Positions 1 to 7,951 of a stretch of 48,508 nucleotides of DNA are shown one piece after another. The stretch comes from Bacteroidales bacterium (lineage in GTDB: Bacteria > Bacteroidota > Bacteroidia > Bacteroidales > UBA932), in the NCBI GenBank assembly GCA_017483985.1, contig JAFUUB010000067.1, positions 1-48,508 on the forward strand, given 5' to 3'. The notes beneath the pieces were generated by a model, which did not search any database, was not told where the DNA came from, and saw nothing but the letters and a program-made list of their open reading frames with translations. Each line of letters starts with the position of its first letter. The first letter of the stretch is position 1. The position numbers and the translations under genes were made by a program.

Positions 1-340
1 CGTCCAGGTACTCCGCAAGGGTCTTCCCCAGTTTCGGATCCGGGATGATGAATTCGTCGGCATCCACGCCGATGACCAGGTCATATCCGCCGGAGAGCAG
101 CGCCGCCGCCTTTTCTGAAAGGAATTTCAAGCGGCCCTTCTCTGCCTCAACCACTTGCGTGCCGATCTTCTCCACCCGCTCCGCATGGGTTCCCTCACAA
201 AAAGGAGCGATGGTCTGGTCCAGTCCATCGAAATAAATATACAGATTGTCGCGTCCCAATTGTGCACCATAATACTGCACCCATTTCCGGAGATAGAAAT
301 CATCATTCCGGACCATGGTGACCGCAGCGATTCTTTTCAT
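1..340 (-). CDS. Glycosyltransferase family 2-like protein, 3' part outside window
   Basis: Reading leftward from the ATG at 340-338, the frame stays open to base 1, giving 113 residues without a stop, so the gene is cut by the window edge. The protein begins MKRIAAVTMVRNDDFYLRKW and carries a VDADEF segment near residue 95, which has the DxD-like look of nucleotide-sugar binding in the Glyco_tranf_2_4 type of family 2 glycosyltransferases that open with a MVRNE/D..fl..W..yh pattern. The likely role is transfer of a sugar to a surface glycan, but the acceptor cannot be told. The start lies 23 bases beyond the uvrA stop on the same strand, so it is probably read from the uvrA transcript. Confidence 0.75.
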   Translation of the reverse strand, partial: MKRIAAVTMVRNDDFYLRKWVQYYGAQLGRDNLYIYFDGLDQTIAPFCEGTHAERVEKIGTQVVEAEKGRLKFLSEKAAALLSGGYDLVIGVDADEFIIPDPKLGKTLAEYLD

Positions 341-362
341 ATCCTTAAAACGTTTCAAAGAT

Positions 363-3173
363 TCAGTTCCCTCCTCGCAAATATCGCGCCGTATAGCCCT
401 TGCCCGAAGCGGCCAGTTCTTCCGGCGTCCCGGCGAAGACCACTTCCCCGCCCTGGTCGCCGGCATCCGGTCCCAGGTCGATCACCCAGTCCGCGGCCCG
501 GATGACATCCAGGTTGTGCTCCACGACGATGATGCTGTGTCCGTGGGCCAGGAGCACGTCGAACGCCTTCAGCAGCTTCTCGACATCGAAGAAATGCAGG
601 CCGGTCGTCGGTTCATCAAACAGGAAGAGGATCTTCTTGTTGCTGTCCCCGCCCGTCATGCTGAGGAAATAGGCCAGTTTGATCCGCTGGCTCTCACCGC
701 CGGACAGCGTGCTGCTGCTCTGGCCCAGTTTGATATAGGACAGTCCCACATCCACCAGCGGCTGCAGCCGGGTGGCGATGACCTTGGCTTCCGGTTCCTC
801 CTGGGCACCGAAGAAACCGATGGCCTCTTCCACGCTCATGTTGAGGATATCATCGATGTTCTTCCCCTTGTAGCGGACCTCCAGGATATCGGGTTTGAAG
901 CGTTTGCCGCCGCAGGCCTCGCAGACCATGGTCACATCCGCCATGAACTGCATCTCGATCTTGATGAACCCCTCTCCCTGGCACTCCGAGCAGCGGCCGC
1001 CGTCCTGGTTGAACGAGAAATAGGAAGGCGTATAGCCGTTGATCTTCGCATATTGCTGGGCGGCCATGAGCTTGCGGATGTCATCGTAGACCTTCAGGTA
1101 GGTCACGGCGTTGCTGCGGGAGCTCTTGCCGATTGGATTCTGGTCGACATACTCCACCTGGCGGATCCGGTCCAGGTTACCGGCCAGGCCGCGGAAGGTG
1201 CCCGGCAGGCTGCCGGTCTCGTTGATCTTGCGGAACAGCGCCGGATACAGGATATCCCCCACCAGGGAGGACTTGCCGCTGCCGCTGACGCCGGAGACGA
1301 CTGTCAGGACCCCCAGCGGGAACTGGACGTCGATGTCCTTGAGATTGTGTTCCATGGCCCCCTGTACCGTAATGGAATAGGACCAGGGCCGCTTTTCACG
1401 GGGCGTACGTACCCGGCGGCCGGTCAGGTACTGCAGGGTCAGGGAACGGTCCATGACCTTTTCGCTGACCTTGTCCCCGATCTTTCCCTGGAAGACGATC
1501 TCCCCGCCGGAGACGCCGGCTTCGGGTCCCATGTCGACCAGCACGTCCGCCGCCCGCATGATCTCCTCGTCATGCTCCACGACGATGACCGTATTCCCGA
1601 TGTCCCGCAACCGCTTGAGCACGGAGATCAGCCGGTCGGTGTCCCGGGGATGCAGGCCGATCGAAGGTTCGTCGAGGATGTACATCGAGCCGACCAGGCT
1701 GCTGCCCAGGGCGGTCACCAGGTTGATCCGCTGGCTCTCGCCGCCCGACAGCGTGTTGCACGCCCGGCTCAGGGTCAGGTAGGACAGGCCCACATCGCGG
1801 ATATAGGTCAGCCGGGTCGTGACTTCCTCCACGGCCTTGCGGACGATCCGCTCCTCATACGGGGTCAGCTGCAGGGTACGGAAGAACTCCAGCAGCTCGT
1901 CCACGTTCATGGACAGGAGTTCATGGATGTTCTTCCCGCCTACGCGGACATACAGCGCGTCCTTGCGCAGCCGGCTTCCCTTGCAGGCATGGCAGGTCGT
2001 CCGGCCGCTGAAACGGCTCAGCATGTATTTGTACTGGATCTTGTAGCGGTTGGACTCGACCCACTCGAAGAATTCGTTGAGTCCGACGAAAGTCGTATCA
2101 TCGTGTTCCTGGTACCGGGTGTTCCAGATGACGTCCCGCTGGGCATCCGTCAGTTCGCAGTACGGCGTAAACAACGGGATGCCGTATTTCTCGGCATTCT
2201 TGACCAGCAGGTCCTTGAACCAGCCCATCTTCTCCCCGCGCCAGCAGGCGATGGCTCCGTCGTAGAGGGTCTTGGACTTGTCCGGGACCACCAGGTCCTC
2301 GCTGACACCGATGATCTTGCCCAGTCCGCCGCAGACCGGGCAGGCGCCCAGCGGGCTGTTGAAACTGAACATGTACTCGTCCAGCTCACGGAACGTCATG
2401 CCGTCCGCTTCGAACCGGTTCGTGAAAGACACCATGCGGCCGTCCCGGACCACGTGCATCCGCCCCATGCCGACACTGAAGCAGTTCTCCACGGAGGCAT
2501 GCAGCCTTGTACGCAGGTCCTCATCCGGGTCGGCCGGCAATTTCGCACGGTCCACCAGCAGGTACAGCTGGGGCGGGAAATCCCCGGCTTCCGAACGGCG
2601 CATAACCTCCTCGATCGGGACGATCCCGTCGATCCAGAAGCGGGAATACCCCTGCTCCTTGAGGCTCAGCATCAGTTCGACCCTGTCCTCCCGGTGTTCC
2701 CAGTCCAGGTCGGCCAGCAGGTAGACGGCCGACGCCGTCCCGTCCAGCAGGAAGGCCATCACATCGTTGATACCGTGGCACTTGACCTCGACGCCGCTGA
2801 CCGGGGAATACGTCCGCCCAATCCGGGCAAAAATCATCCGGAGGTAGTCGTAAATCTCGGTCGTCGTCGCTACGGTGGAGCGCGGGTTGCGCGTATTGAC
2901 TTTCTGCTCGATGGCGATGGCCGGCGGGATGCCTTCGATGGCCTCGACATCCGGCTTGGTCATCCGGCCGAGGAACTGGCGCGCATAGGAGGAAAGGCTT
3001 TCGGCGAACCGCCGCTGCCCTTCGGCGAACAGGGTATCGAAGGCCAGGGAAGACTTCCCGGATCCCGAGATGCCCGTTATCACGACGAATTTTCCCCGGG
3101 GGATCTTGACGGTGAGGTTCTTCAGATTGTTGACCTTCGCACCTTTAATGATGATGTTTCCTTCTGCCGGCAT
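363..3173 (-). CDS. uvrA: Excinuclease ABC subunit A
   Basis: This 936-residue protein is the damage-recognition ATPase of nucleotide excision repair; the UvrA dimer loads UvrB at lesions in the cytoplasm. Visible landmarks are the first Walker A GISGSGKS (residues 34-41), the UvrA-specific stretch [16 protein letters not shown], a first zinc CxxC pair (CPVCGG) plus CHACKG, the ABC signature [11 protein letters not shown], a Walker B region [13 protein letters not shown], then the second half with GVSGSGKS, zinc pairs CSEC and [15 protein letters not shown] and [11 protein letters not shown]. Length and domain order match a full UvrA. The start [12 protein letters not shown] is the usual family beginning, and a -7 box lies 23 bases upstream. 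A glycosyltransferase gene follows it on the same strand. Confidence 0.98.
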   Translation of the reverse strand: MPAEGNIIIKGAKVNNLKNLTVKIPRGKFVVITGISGSGKSSLAFDTLFAEGQRRFAESLSSYARQFLGRMTKPDVEAIEGIPPAIAIEQKVNTRNPRSTVATTTEIYDYLRMIFARIGRTYSPVSGVEVKCHGINDVMAFLLDGTASAVYLLADLDWEHREDRVELMLSLKEQGYSRFWIDGIVPIEEVMRRSEAGDFPPQLYLLVDRAKLPADPDEDLRTRLHASVENCFSVGMGRMHVVRDGRMVSFTNRFEADGMTFRELDEYMFSFNSPLGACPVCGGLGKIIGVSEDLVVPDKSKTLYDGAIACWRGEKMGWFKDLLVKNAEKYGIPLFTPYCELTDAQRDVIWNTRYQEHDDTTFVGLNEFFEWVESNRYKIQYKYMLSRFSGRTTCHACKGSRLRKDALYVRVGGKNIHELLSMNVDELLEFFRTLQLTPYEERIVRKAVEEVTTRLTYIRDVGLSYLTLSRACNTLSGGESQRINLVTALGSSLVGSMYILDEPSIGLHPRDTDRLISVLKRLRDIGNTVIVVEHDEEIMRAADVLVDMGPEAGVSGGEIVFQGKIGDKVSEKVMDRSLTLQYLTGRRVRTPREKRPWSYSITVQGAMEHNLKDIDVQFPLGVLTVVSGVSGSGKSSLVGDILYPALFRKINETGSLPGTFRGLAGNLDRIRQVEYVDQNPIGKSSRSNAVTYLKVYDDIRKLMAAQQYAKINGYTPSYFSFNQDGGRCSECQGEGFIKIEMQFMADVTMVCEACGGKRFKPDILEVRYKGKNIDDILNMSVEEAIGFFGAQEEPEAKVIATRLQPLVDVGLSYIKLGQSSSTLSGGESQRIKLAYFLSMTGGDSNKKILFLFDEPTTGLHFFDVEKLLKAFDVLLAHGHSIIVVEHNLDVIRAADWVIDLGPDAGDQGGEVVFAGTPEELAASGKGYTARYLRGGN

Positions 3174-3195
3174 CGCTGTTCTTTAGGTAGGAATG

Positions 3196-3203
3196 CAAAG
3201 ATA
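3196..3203 (-). promoter_or_regulatory. Bacteroidota-type -7 promoter box for uvrA
   Basis: On the minus strand this reads TATCTTTG, a perfect match to the TAnnTTTG element recognised by the primary sigma factor of Bacteroidota. It lies 22 bases before the uvrA ATG. No convincing -33 TTG was seen at the right distance. Confidence 0.6.
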
Positions 3204-3227
3204 CGCATAATTCCGCGGAAAAGGAAA

Positions 3228-3292
3228 TGCGCCATTTTGACACCAAATAATGCCATTTTGGCAATACAACCTGCCAAATTGTCTACCTTTTG
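3228..3292 (+). promoter_or_regulatory. Candidate operator cluster and promoter upstream of the hsp20 gene
   Basis: Three related sites occur within 56 bases: TGCGCCATTTTGACA (3228-3242), the palindrome TGCCATTTTGGCA (3251-3263) and TGCCAAATTGTC (3272-3283). They sit immediately before TACCTTTTG (3284-3292), a near match to the -7 consensus TAnnTTTG, about 110 bases ahead of the hsp20 start. The arrangement is what a repressor or activator operator cluster would look like. Binding protein unknown; heat-shock control is an inference from the downstream gene. Confidence 0.4.
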
Positions 3293-3403
3293 AATAATTT
3301 CCGGCATTGGTGCAGGAATTGCCATATCCTAAGTCGTCCGACGGTCAAGGCCTCGGATCAGAAACAGAAAGTAAAACAATTAAAAGTATAGGAGGTAATC
3401 ATC

Positions 3404-3844
3404 ATGGTACCTGTAAGAAGAAACCAGAACTGGATGTCGAACATTTTCAACGACATTTTTGACGACAATTTCATGGTCCGCACCAGCACGACCGCTCCGG
3501 CGATCAACGTGGTGGAGAAAGACCGCAGCTACGAACTGGAGCTGGCGGCCCCGGGCATGACCAAGGAAGACTTCAACGTCACCCTGGACAACGAAGGCGA
3601 CCTCGTCATCAAGATGGAGAAGAAGGTCGAGAACAAGGAAGAGAACAAGGAAGAGGGCGAAAAGGGCCACTACCTGCGTCGCGAATGGAACTACACCAAG
3701 TTCCAGCAGACGATGCTCCTTCCGGACGACGCCGACCGCGAGAAGATTTCCGCGAAGGTGGAGCACGGCGTGCTGAGCGTCAGCATCCCCAAGATCGCGA
3801 AAGTCAAGGCGGAAGACACCAACCGTCTGATCGAAATCCAATAA
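3404..3844 (+). CDS. Hsp20 / alpha-crystallin family small heat-shock protein
   Basis: This 146-residue cytoplasmic holdase binds unfolding proteins and keeps them refoldable. The alpha-crystallin domain spans roughly residues 27-135, starting at APAINVVEKDRSYELELAAPG, with a charged insert (KKVENKEENKEEGEKG), the conserved hairpin around LRREWNYTKFQQTMLLP, and the closing GVLSVSIPKI. Length is normal for Bacteroidota sHSPs. The start is fixed by a strong Shine-Dalgarno AGGAGGT ending eight bases upstream, which is unusual because most genes here have none. It converges on the GH2 gene with four bases between stop codons. Confidence 0.95.
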   Translation: MVPVRRNQNWMSNIFNDIFDDNFMVRTSTTAPAINVVEKDRSYELELAAPGMTKEDFNVTLDNEGDLVIKMEKKVENKEENKEEGEKGHYLRREWNYTKFQQTMLLPDDADREKISAKVEHGVLSVSIPKIAKVKAEDTNRLIEIQ

Positions 3845-3848
3845 CGGA

Positions 3849-4169
3849 TTACAACGCCTTGAAGGTGACCCGGTCACGGGTCCCCTTTTCAGACACGGCC
3901 TCGAAGACCGTGTCTTTTTCGTCCATGCTGACCGGGAACGACCAGATCACGCCGGTCGGATCGCCGCTGGCTGACTGCCGGGCGATCTCCGTTCCGTTCT
4001 TATACAGGGTCATGCCCGTCGCATTGCTGTAGACCGTCAGGGTGAATTCCTGACCGGCCGGACGGGCTTCCAGGCGCCGGCCGGAGATGTACACGGTCTC
4101 GACATCGTGGTTCCACCAGGACTTGTAGAGATAGAAGGAATCCTTCTTCGTCTTCCGGTCGCGGGTCAC
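3849..4169 (-). pseudogene. C-terminal remainder of the GH2 beta-galactosidase, beyond an in-frame TAG
   Basis: These 106 codons continue the frame of the upstream GH2 gene directly after its TAG at 4172-4170. The fragment starts VTRDRKTKKDSFYLYKSWWN, which is the normal family continuation after NDKG-L (last barrel strand/helix), and then contains a carbohydrate-enzyme C-terminal beta domain ending VTFKAL. In intact relatives a leucine is expected where the TAG stands, so a single TTG to TAG change would explain the break. GTG at 4169 could act as a restart, but a domain like this has no known function alone. It probably represents the lost end of a recently damaged gene, or a sequencing error. 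Confidence 0.75.
3867..3919 (+). terminator. Two consecutive hairpins ending the hsp20 transcript, inside the convergent gene
   Basis: The first stem is GACCCG/CGGGTC (3867-3872 with 3877-3882, loop GTCA), followed by CCCCTTTT. The second is GACACGG/CCGTGTC (3892-3898 with 3908-3914), followed by TTTTT (3915-3919), the classic intrinsic terminator form on the plus strand. Both lie within the 3' coding end of the opposing GH2 reading frame, so one sequence serves as protein code and as terminator. Confidence 0.65.
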
Positions 4170-5921
4170 CTAGCCCTTGTCATTCATATACATCCGATTC
4201 TCGTTCGGGGTGAAGTTCACGCCGTCCGCGCTGTCGGTGAAGCCTTCCTTGCGGTTCGCCACCGGGAAGTCGAACAGGATCCAGATCGACGTGAAGTTCA
4301 GCCAAGGCATCCGGGCGATCTGCTGGGCATGGCACTCGTGGAAACGGTTGCCGTACTCCTCGAAATGGAAGTTGTTTTCCGGCGCCTGCAGGCGGGCCTC
4401 ATCCCAGGTATGGGCGAACGGATTGACGCCGGCGCCGTATTCCGAGATATTGGCCACGCCCATCGTATCCCGGATCCAGGTCATGCTCTCCGTCAGCTTG
4501 TCCATGCGGCCGAAATCATAGTACCAGCCGTGGTAGCGGTTTTCCGAGAAGAAGTCGCCCTTGAGGGTGGTATAGCCCGGACGGCCGTAGACGGAATCAT
4601 CGGTCATGCCGACCAGCCGGTCCGGATCCAGCGTCTTCGCCTCATCGTACAGCAGGGCGGTTTCCTTTACCGCGCGCGCGGCATCGAACGCACCCTGGTA
4701 ACGGTTGTTATTGCCCCAATTATCGACTTCATTCCACAGCCCCCAGAACACGATGGACGGGTGGTTGTACAGACTTCCGATCATTTCGCGGAGCTGCTGG
4801 TGGAGGTTGTCGAAATAGGCCGGTTCGGCCCGTACGCCGCAGACATTGACCCACGGGATCTCCGTCTGTACGATCAGGCCGAGGCGGTCCGCTTCACGGA
4901 AAGCCCGGTCGTTGTGCGGATAGTGGGCCAGCCGGACGAAGTTGGCGCCCAGCTCCTTGACGATCTCATAATCCGCCTTGTAATCGGAGGCATCCAGGGC
5001 CGTCGCCTTCCCGGCGAGATCCTGGTGGATCGACGTACCCCGAAGCGGATACGGCTGCCCGTTCAGGAAGAAGCCTTCCTGCGCATCGGCCCGGAAATAC
5101 CGGAAACCGACCTCGGTCGCGACCTTGTCCAACGTCCGGAAAAGGCCGCCTTTGATCCGGAGTTCCGCCGTGTACAGGTACGGGTCCTCCGTCCCGTTCC
5201 ACAGGTGCGGACGGGCGATTTCATGCTCGACCGCATACTGGACCGATTCCCCGGCGGGAACCGTCACCTTTTCCGATTTTTTCGCGACAATCCGGCCCGA
5301 CGCATCCTTCAGGCGGGAGATGACCGTGACCTTGCGCTCCTTACCGGCAGAGACCAGGGTCGCCGTCAGTTGCGCCTTGGCGGCCTCCTCCGAGACCTCA
5401 GGCGTCCGGACATGCATCCGGTAGATGCCCTGCCGGACCGGGCAGAAATAGACCGGTCCCATCTCCAGCAGATGCGCCGGATTGTGCAGGCCGCCATTCT
5501 TGTTGAAATCCGAACTGACCGGCGCCAGGTTGACATCCTCATGGTTGTCGCAGATCACTTCCAACACATGTTTTCCCTTGCCTTCGAGCCGGACGGTGAA
5601 AGGCGTGTAGCCACCCTTGTGCGTCGCGACGGTCTTCCCGTCCAGCCGGACTTCGGCAGCCTGGGCGGCACCTTCCAGCAGCAGGAAGGAGCGCTTTCCG
5701 GAAAGGCGGACGTCCCGTTTATAGGTCGCCGTACCACGGTAATAGGAGGCGGAATGCCCGTCTTCCGCATTGTAGGAATGCGGCACGGTCACTTCGGTCC
5801 AGGTCGTGCCGTCCTTGCTGAAGGACCAGCGGTCAAGTTCCTGGACTTTCGGGGCATAATTCTGGGCAGAGAGGGAAAGGGCTGCGAAAACGGCGCAGCA
5901 CAGGACAAGGATTCTTTTCAT
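4170..5921 (-). CDS. Glycoside hydrolase family 2 beta-galactosidase, truncated by in-frame amber stop
   Basis: The 583-residue product has a signal peptide (MKRILVLCCAVFAALSLSAQ, cut after about residue 19-20), a GH2 sugar-binding jelly-roll (about 25-175), an immunoglobulin-like domain (about 180-275) and a TIM barrel from about 285. The acid/base glutamate is E398 in WGLWNEV and the nucleophile is E494 in NISEYGAG. It would remove terminal beta-linked galactose or a related sugar in the periplasm. The barrel is cut at MYMNDKG by TAG (4172-4170), just before its last helix; the frame continues for 106 codons to a TAA at 3851-3849. Together they would make the usual 690-residue enzyme, so the present product is probably unstable or inactive. 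Confidence 0.85.
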   Translation of the reverse strand: MKRILVLCCAVFAALSLSAQNYAPKVQELDRWSFSKDGTTWTEVTVPHSYNAEDGHSASYYRGTATYKRDVRLSGKRSFLLLEGAAQAAEVRLDGKTVATHKGGYTPFTVRLEGKGKHVLEVICDNHEDVNLAPVSSDFNKNGGLHNPAHLLEMGPVYFCPVRQGIYRMHVRTPEVSEEAAKAQLTATLVSAGKERKVTVISRLKDASGRIVAKKSEKVTVPAGESVQYAVEHEIARPHLWNGTEDPYLYTAELRIKGGLFRTLDKVATEVGFRYFRADAQEGFFLNGQPYPLRGTSIHQDLAGKATALDASDYKADYEIVKELGANFVRLAHYPHNDRAFREADRLGLIVQTEIPWVNVCGVRAEPAYFDNLHQQLREMIGSLYNHPSIVFWGLWNEVDNWGNNNRYQGAFDAARAVKETALLYDEAKTLDPDRLVGMTDDSVYGRPGYTTLKGDFFSENRYHGWYYDFGRMDKLTESMTWIRDTMGVANISEYGAGVNPFAHTWDEARLQAPENNFHFEEYGNRFHECHAQQIARMPWLNFTSIWILFDFPVANRKEGFTDSADGVNFTPNENRMYMNDKG

Positions 5922-6015
5922 TTTGGTCGGTAATTTGCGGTTGTTGTAAAATTAGCAAGAATTCTCATGAAAACAAACGGATAATTCGTATCTTGCATGC
6001 AATAGAAACTCCAAT

Positions 6016-7020
6016 ATGATCAACCCTATCTTCTCCCCGGCACCGGATCGCTATGAAAGCGGTATCCGATATCGTCGCTGCGGCCGCAGCGGCATCCGCA
6101 TCCCTGAAATCGCCCTCGGCTTCTGGCACAACTTCGGCGACGTCGATCCCCTGGCCCGCTCGTTTGAGATGGCCCATTATGCCTTCGACCACGGGATCGT
6201 CCACTTCGACCTGGCCAACAACTACGGTCCGTCCTACGGCTCCGCCGAAGAGACCTTCGGCCAGATCATGCGCAAATCCTTCGCGCCCTACCGCCATGAA
6301 CTCTTCATCTCCTCCAAGGCCGGCTATGACATGTGGCCCGGTCCCTATGGGGAATGGGGCTCCCGCAAGTACTTGATGAACAGCCTCGACCAGAGTCTCA
6401 AACGGATGAACCTCGACTACGTGGACCTGTTCTATTCCCACCGCTTCGACCCCGAAACCCCGCTGGAGGAGACCATGCAGGCCCTCGTGGACATCGTCCG
6501 CAGCGGCAAAGCCCTCTATGCCGGCATTTCGAACTATCCGCACGAAGCGGCGGAATTCGCCTACAAGTACCTGCGCGATAGGGACGTCCCCTGCCTGCTC
6601 CACCAGGTCCGCTACAACATCCTCAACCGTGAGCCGGAACAGAACGGCGTCCTCGACCAGGCCAAGGCGGCCGGAAGCGGTTTCATCGCCTACTCCCCGC
6701 TCGCCCAGGGCCTGCTGACCGGCCGCTACCTGAACGGAATCCCGGCAGATTCCCGCATGGCCAAGGAGCATTTCCTGAAATCCTCCGTCCTCACCCCCGA
6801 GCTCCATGCCCGCCTGGTCCGCCTGAACGAGATCGCCGCCCGCCGCGGCCAGACCCTCGCCGAGATGGCCCTCGCCTGGTGCCTCAAGGATGACCGGGTC
6901 ACCAGCGTCATCGTCGGCACCAGCAGCGTCCGCCAGTTGGACGATGACTTCAAAGCGCTGGAAAACATTACCTTCGCCCCCGAAGAACTCGCCGCCATCG
7001 ATGCCGCGGTCCTCGGTTGA
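6016..7020 (+). CDS. Aldo/keto reductase (YghZ / L-glyceraldehyde 3-phosphate reductase-like)
   Basis: This 334-residue NADPH-dependent oxidoreductase reduces an aldehyde or ketone, or the reverse. The catalytic tetrad of the family is visible: D65 and Y70 in HFDLANNYG, K101 in ISSKAGYD and H142 in YSHRFD. The WPGPYGEWGSRKY segment is typical of the YghZ/Gpr branch. Cofactor-binding residues are suggested by SVIVGTSSVRQLDDDFKAL near the C-terminus. It is the first gene of a four-gene plus-strand run ending with a DUF1080 lipoprotein, where a sugar-ketone reductase role would be sensible, but the substrate is an inference. It has no signal peptide, so it acts in the cytoplasm. Confidence 0.9.
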   Translation: MINPIFSPAPDRYESGIRYRRCGRSGIRIPEIALGFWHNFGDVDPLARSFEMAHYAFDHGIVHFDLANNYGPSYGSAEETFGQIMRKSFAPYRHELFISSKAGYDMWPGPYGEWGSRKYLMNSLDQSLKRMNLDYVDLFYSHRFDPETPLEETMQALVDIVRSGKALYAGISNYPHEAAEFAYKYLRDRDVPCLLHQVRYNILNREPEQNGVLDQAKAAGSGFIAYSPLAQGLLTGRYLNGIPADSRMAKEHFLKSSVLTPELHARLVRLNEIAARRGQTLAEMALAWCLKDDRVTSVIVGTSSVRQLDDDFKALENITFAPEELAAIDAAVLG

Positions 7021-7034
7021 AACCACTTCTGATC

Positions 7035-7943
7035 ATGAAAAAGTTCATTCGCATGGCCCTGCTTGCCGCCGCCCTGATCTCCACCGCCCTGAAGGCCCAG
7101 GAGGTCACCAGCATCCTCCAGGTGCTGGACACCAAGACCGGGAAGATCCGTGTCGTCCAGGAATTCCCCTATCTGATCGAGGCTCCGAACTGGACCCACG
7201 ATGGGAAATGGCTCATCTATAACACCCGCGGCCAGATCTGGCGCATCTCCCCCGACGGCGGCGAGTCCACCCGGATCCCGACCGGCGAGGTCATGGGCTG
7301 CAACAACGACCATGTCCTCTCCGCCGACGGGAAACAGATTGCCGTCAGCGCACAGACCGCATCCCTGCGCGGTTCCCGGATTTTCATCCTGCCGCTCGAA
7401 GGCGGGGATCCCCGCCTGGTCACGCCCCAGTCTCCCAGCTATCTCCATGGCTGGAGCCCGGACGGCCAGACGCTCTGCTATTGCGCTGAAAGGAACGGAA
7501 ATTACGATGTCTATACCATCCCGGCCGCCGGAGGCGAAGAGACCCGGCTGACCACCGCCGACGACCTGGACGACGGCCCGGAGTATTCCCCGGACGGGAA
7601 ATACATCTGGTTCAACTCCGTCCGCACCGGCCTGATGCAGGTCTGGCGGATGCGCGCCGACGGCTCCGACCAGCGGCAGATGACCTTCGACGAGGACCTG
7701 AACTCCTGGTTCCCGCACGTCTCCCCCGACGGAAAGAAAGTGGTTTTCATCGCCTACCATAAAGGCGACCTGAAGCCCAACGAGCACCTGGCCAACAAAA
7801 ACGTGGTCCTGCGCATGATGACGGCCAAGGGAAAGAAGGTCCGCACCATCCATACCCTTTTCGGCGGCCAGGGCACCATCAATGTCAATTCCTGGGCTCC
7901 CGATTCCCGTCACATCGCCTTCGTCAGTTACCGACTCAACTAA
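7035..7943 (+). CDS. Secreted TolB/WD40-like beta-propeller protein (PD40 repeats)
   Basis: I take the ATG at 7035, which gives a clean signal peptide (MKKFIRMALLAAALISTALKAQ) and 302 residues; an upstream in-frame TTG at 7017 overlaps the preceding stop and adds only six residues. The mature part is built of PD40-type blades with recurring SPDG(K/Q) and ADG motifs (for example YSPDGKYIWF, VSPDGKKVVFIAY), as in TolB and in the propeller of prolyl oligopeptidases. No peptidase domain follows. Position between an aldo/keto reductase and a Gfo/Idh/MocA enzyme suggests a periplasmic accessory in the same pathway. Function is otherwise unknown. Confidence 0.85.
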   Translation: MKKFIRMALLAAALISTALKAQEVTSILQVLDTKTGKIRVVQEFPYLIEAPNWTHDGKWLIYNTRGQIWRISPDGGESTRIPTGEVMGCNNDHVLSADGKQIAVSAQTASLRGSRIFILPLEGGDPRLVTPQSPSYLHGWSPDGQTLCYCAERNGNYDVYTIPAAGGEETRLTTADDLDDGPEYSPDGKYIWFNSVRTGLMQVWRMRADGSDQRQMTFDEDLNSWFPHVSPDGKKVVFIAYHKGDLKPNEHLANKNVVLRMMTAKGKKVRTIHTLFGGQGTINVNSWAPDSRHIAFVSYRLN

Positions 7944-7951
7944 CAGATATC

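Noticed and set aside
315..3293. Very long open frame on the plus strand opposite uvrA
   Set aside because: It mirrors the uvrA codons, has no family resemblance or promoter, and its composition is that of an antisense reading in GC-rich DNA.
4170..4172. Genome-wide reassignment of TAG
   Set aside because: TAG ends several intact genes here (apt, lemA, rpn, the phosphotransacylase, the serine hydrolase), so it works as a normal stop.
7017..7034. TTG start for the propeller protein
   Set aside because: It overlaps the preceding stop and puts six odd residues before a normal signal peptide beginning at the ATG at 7035.
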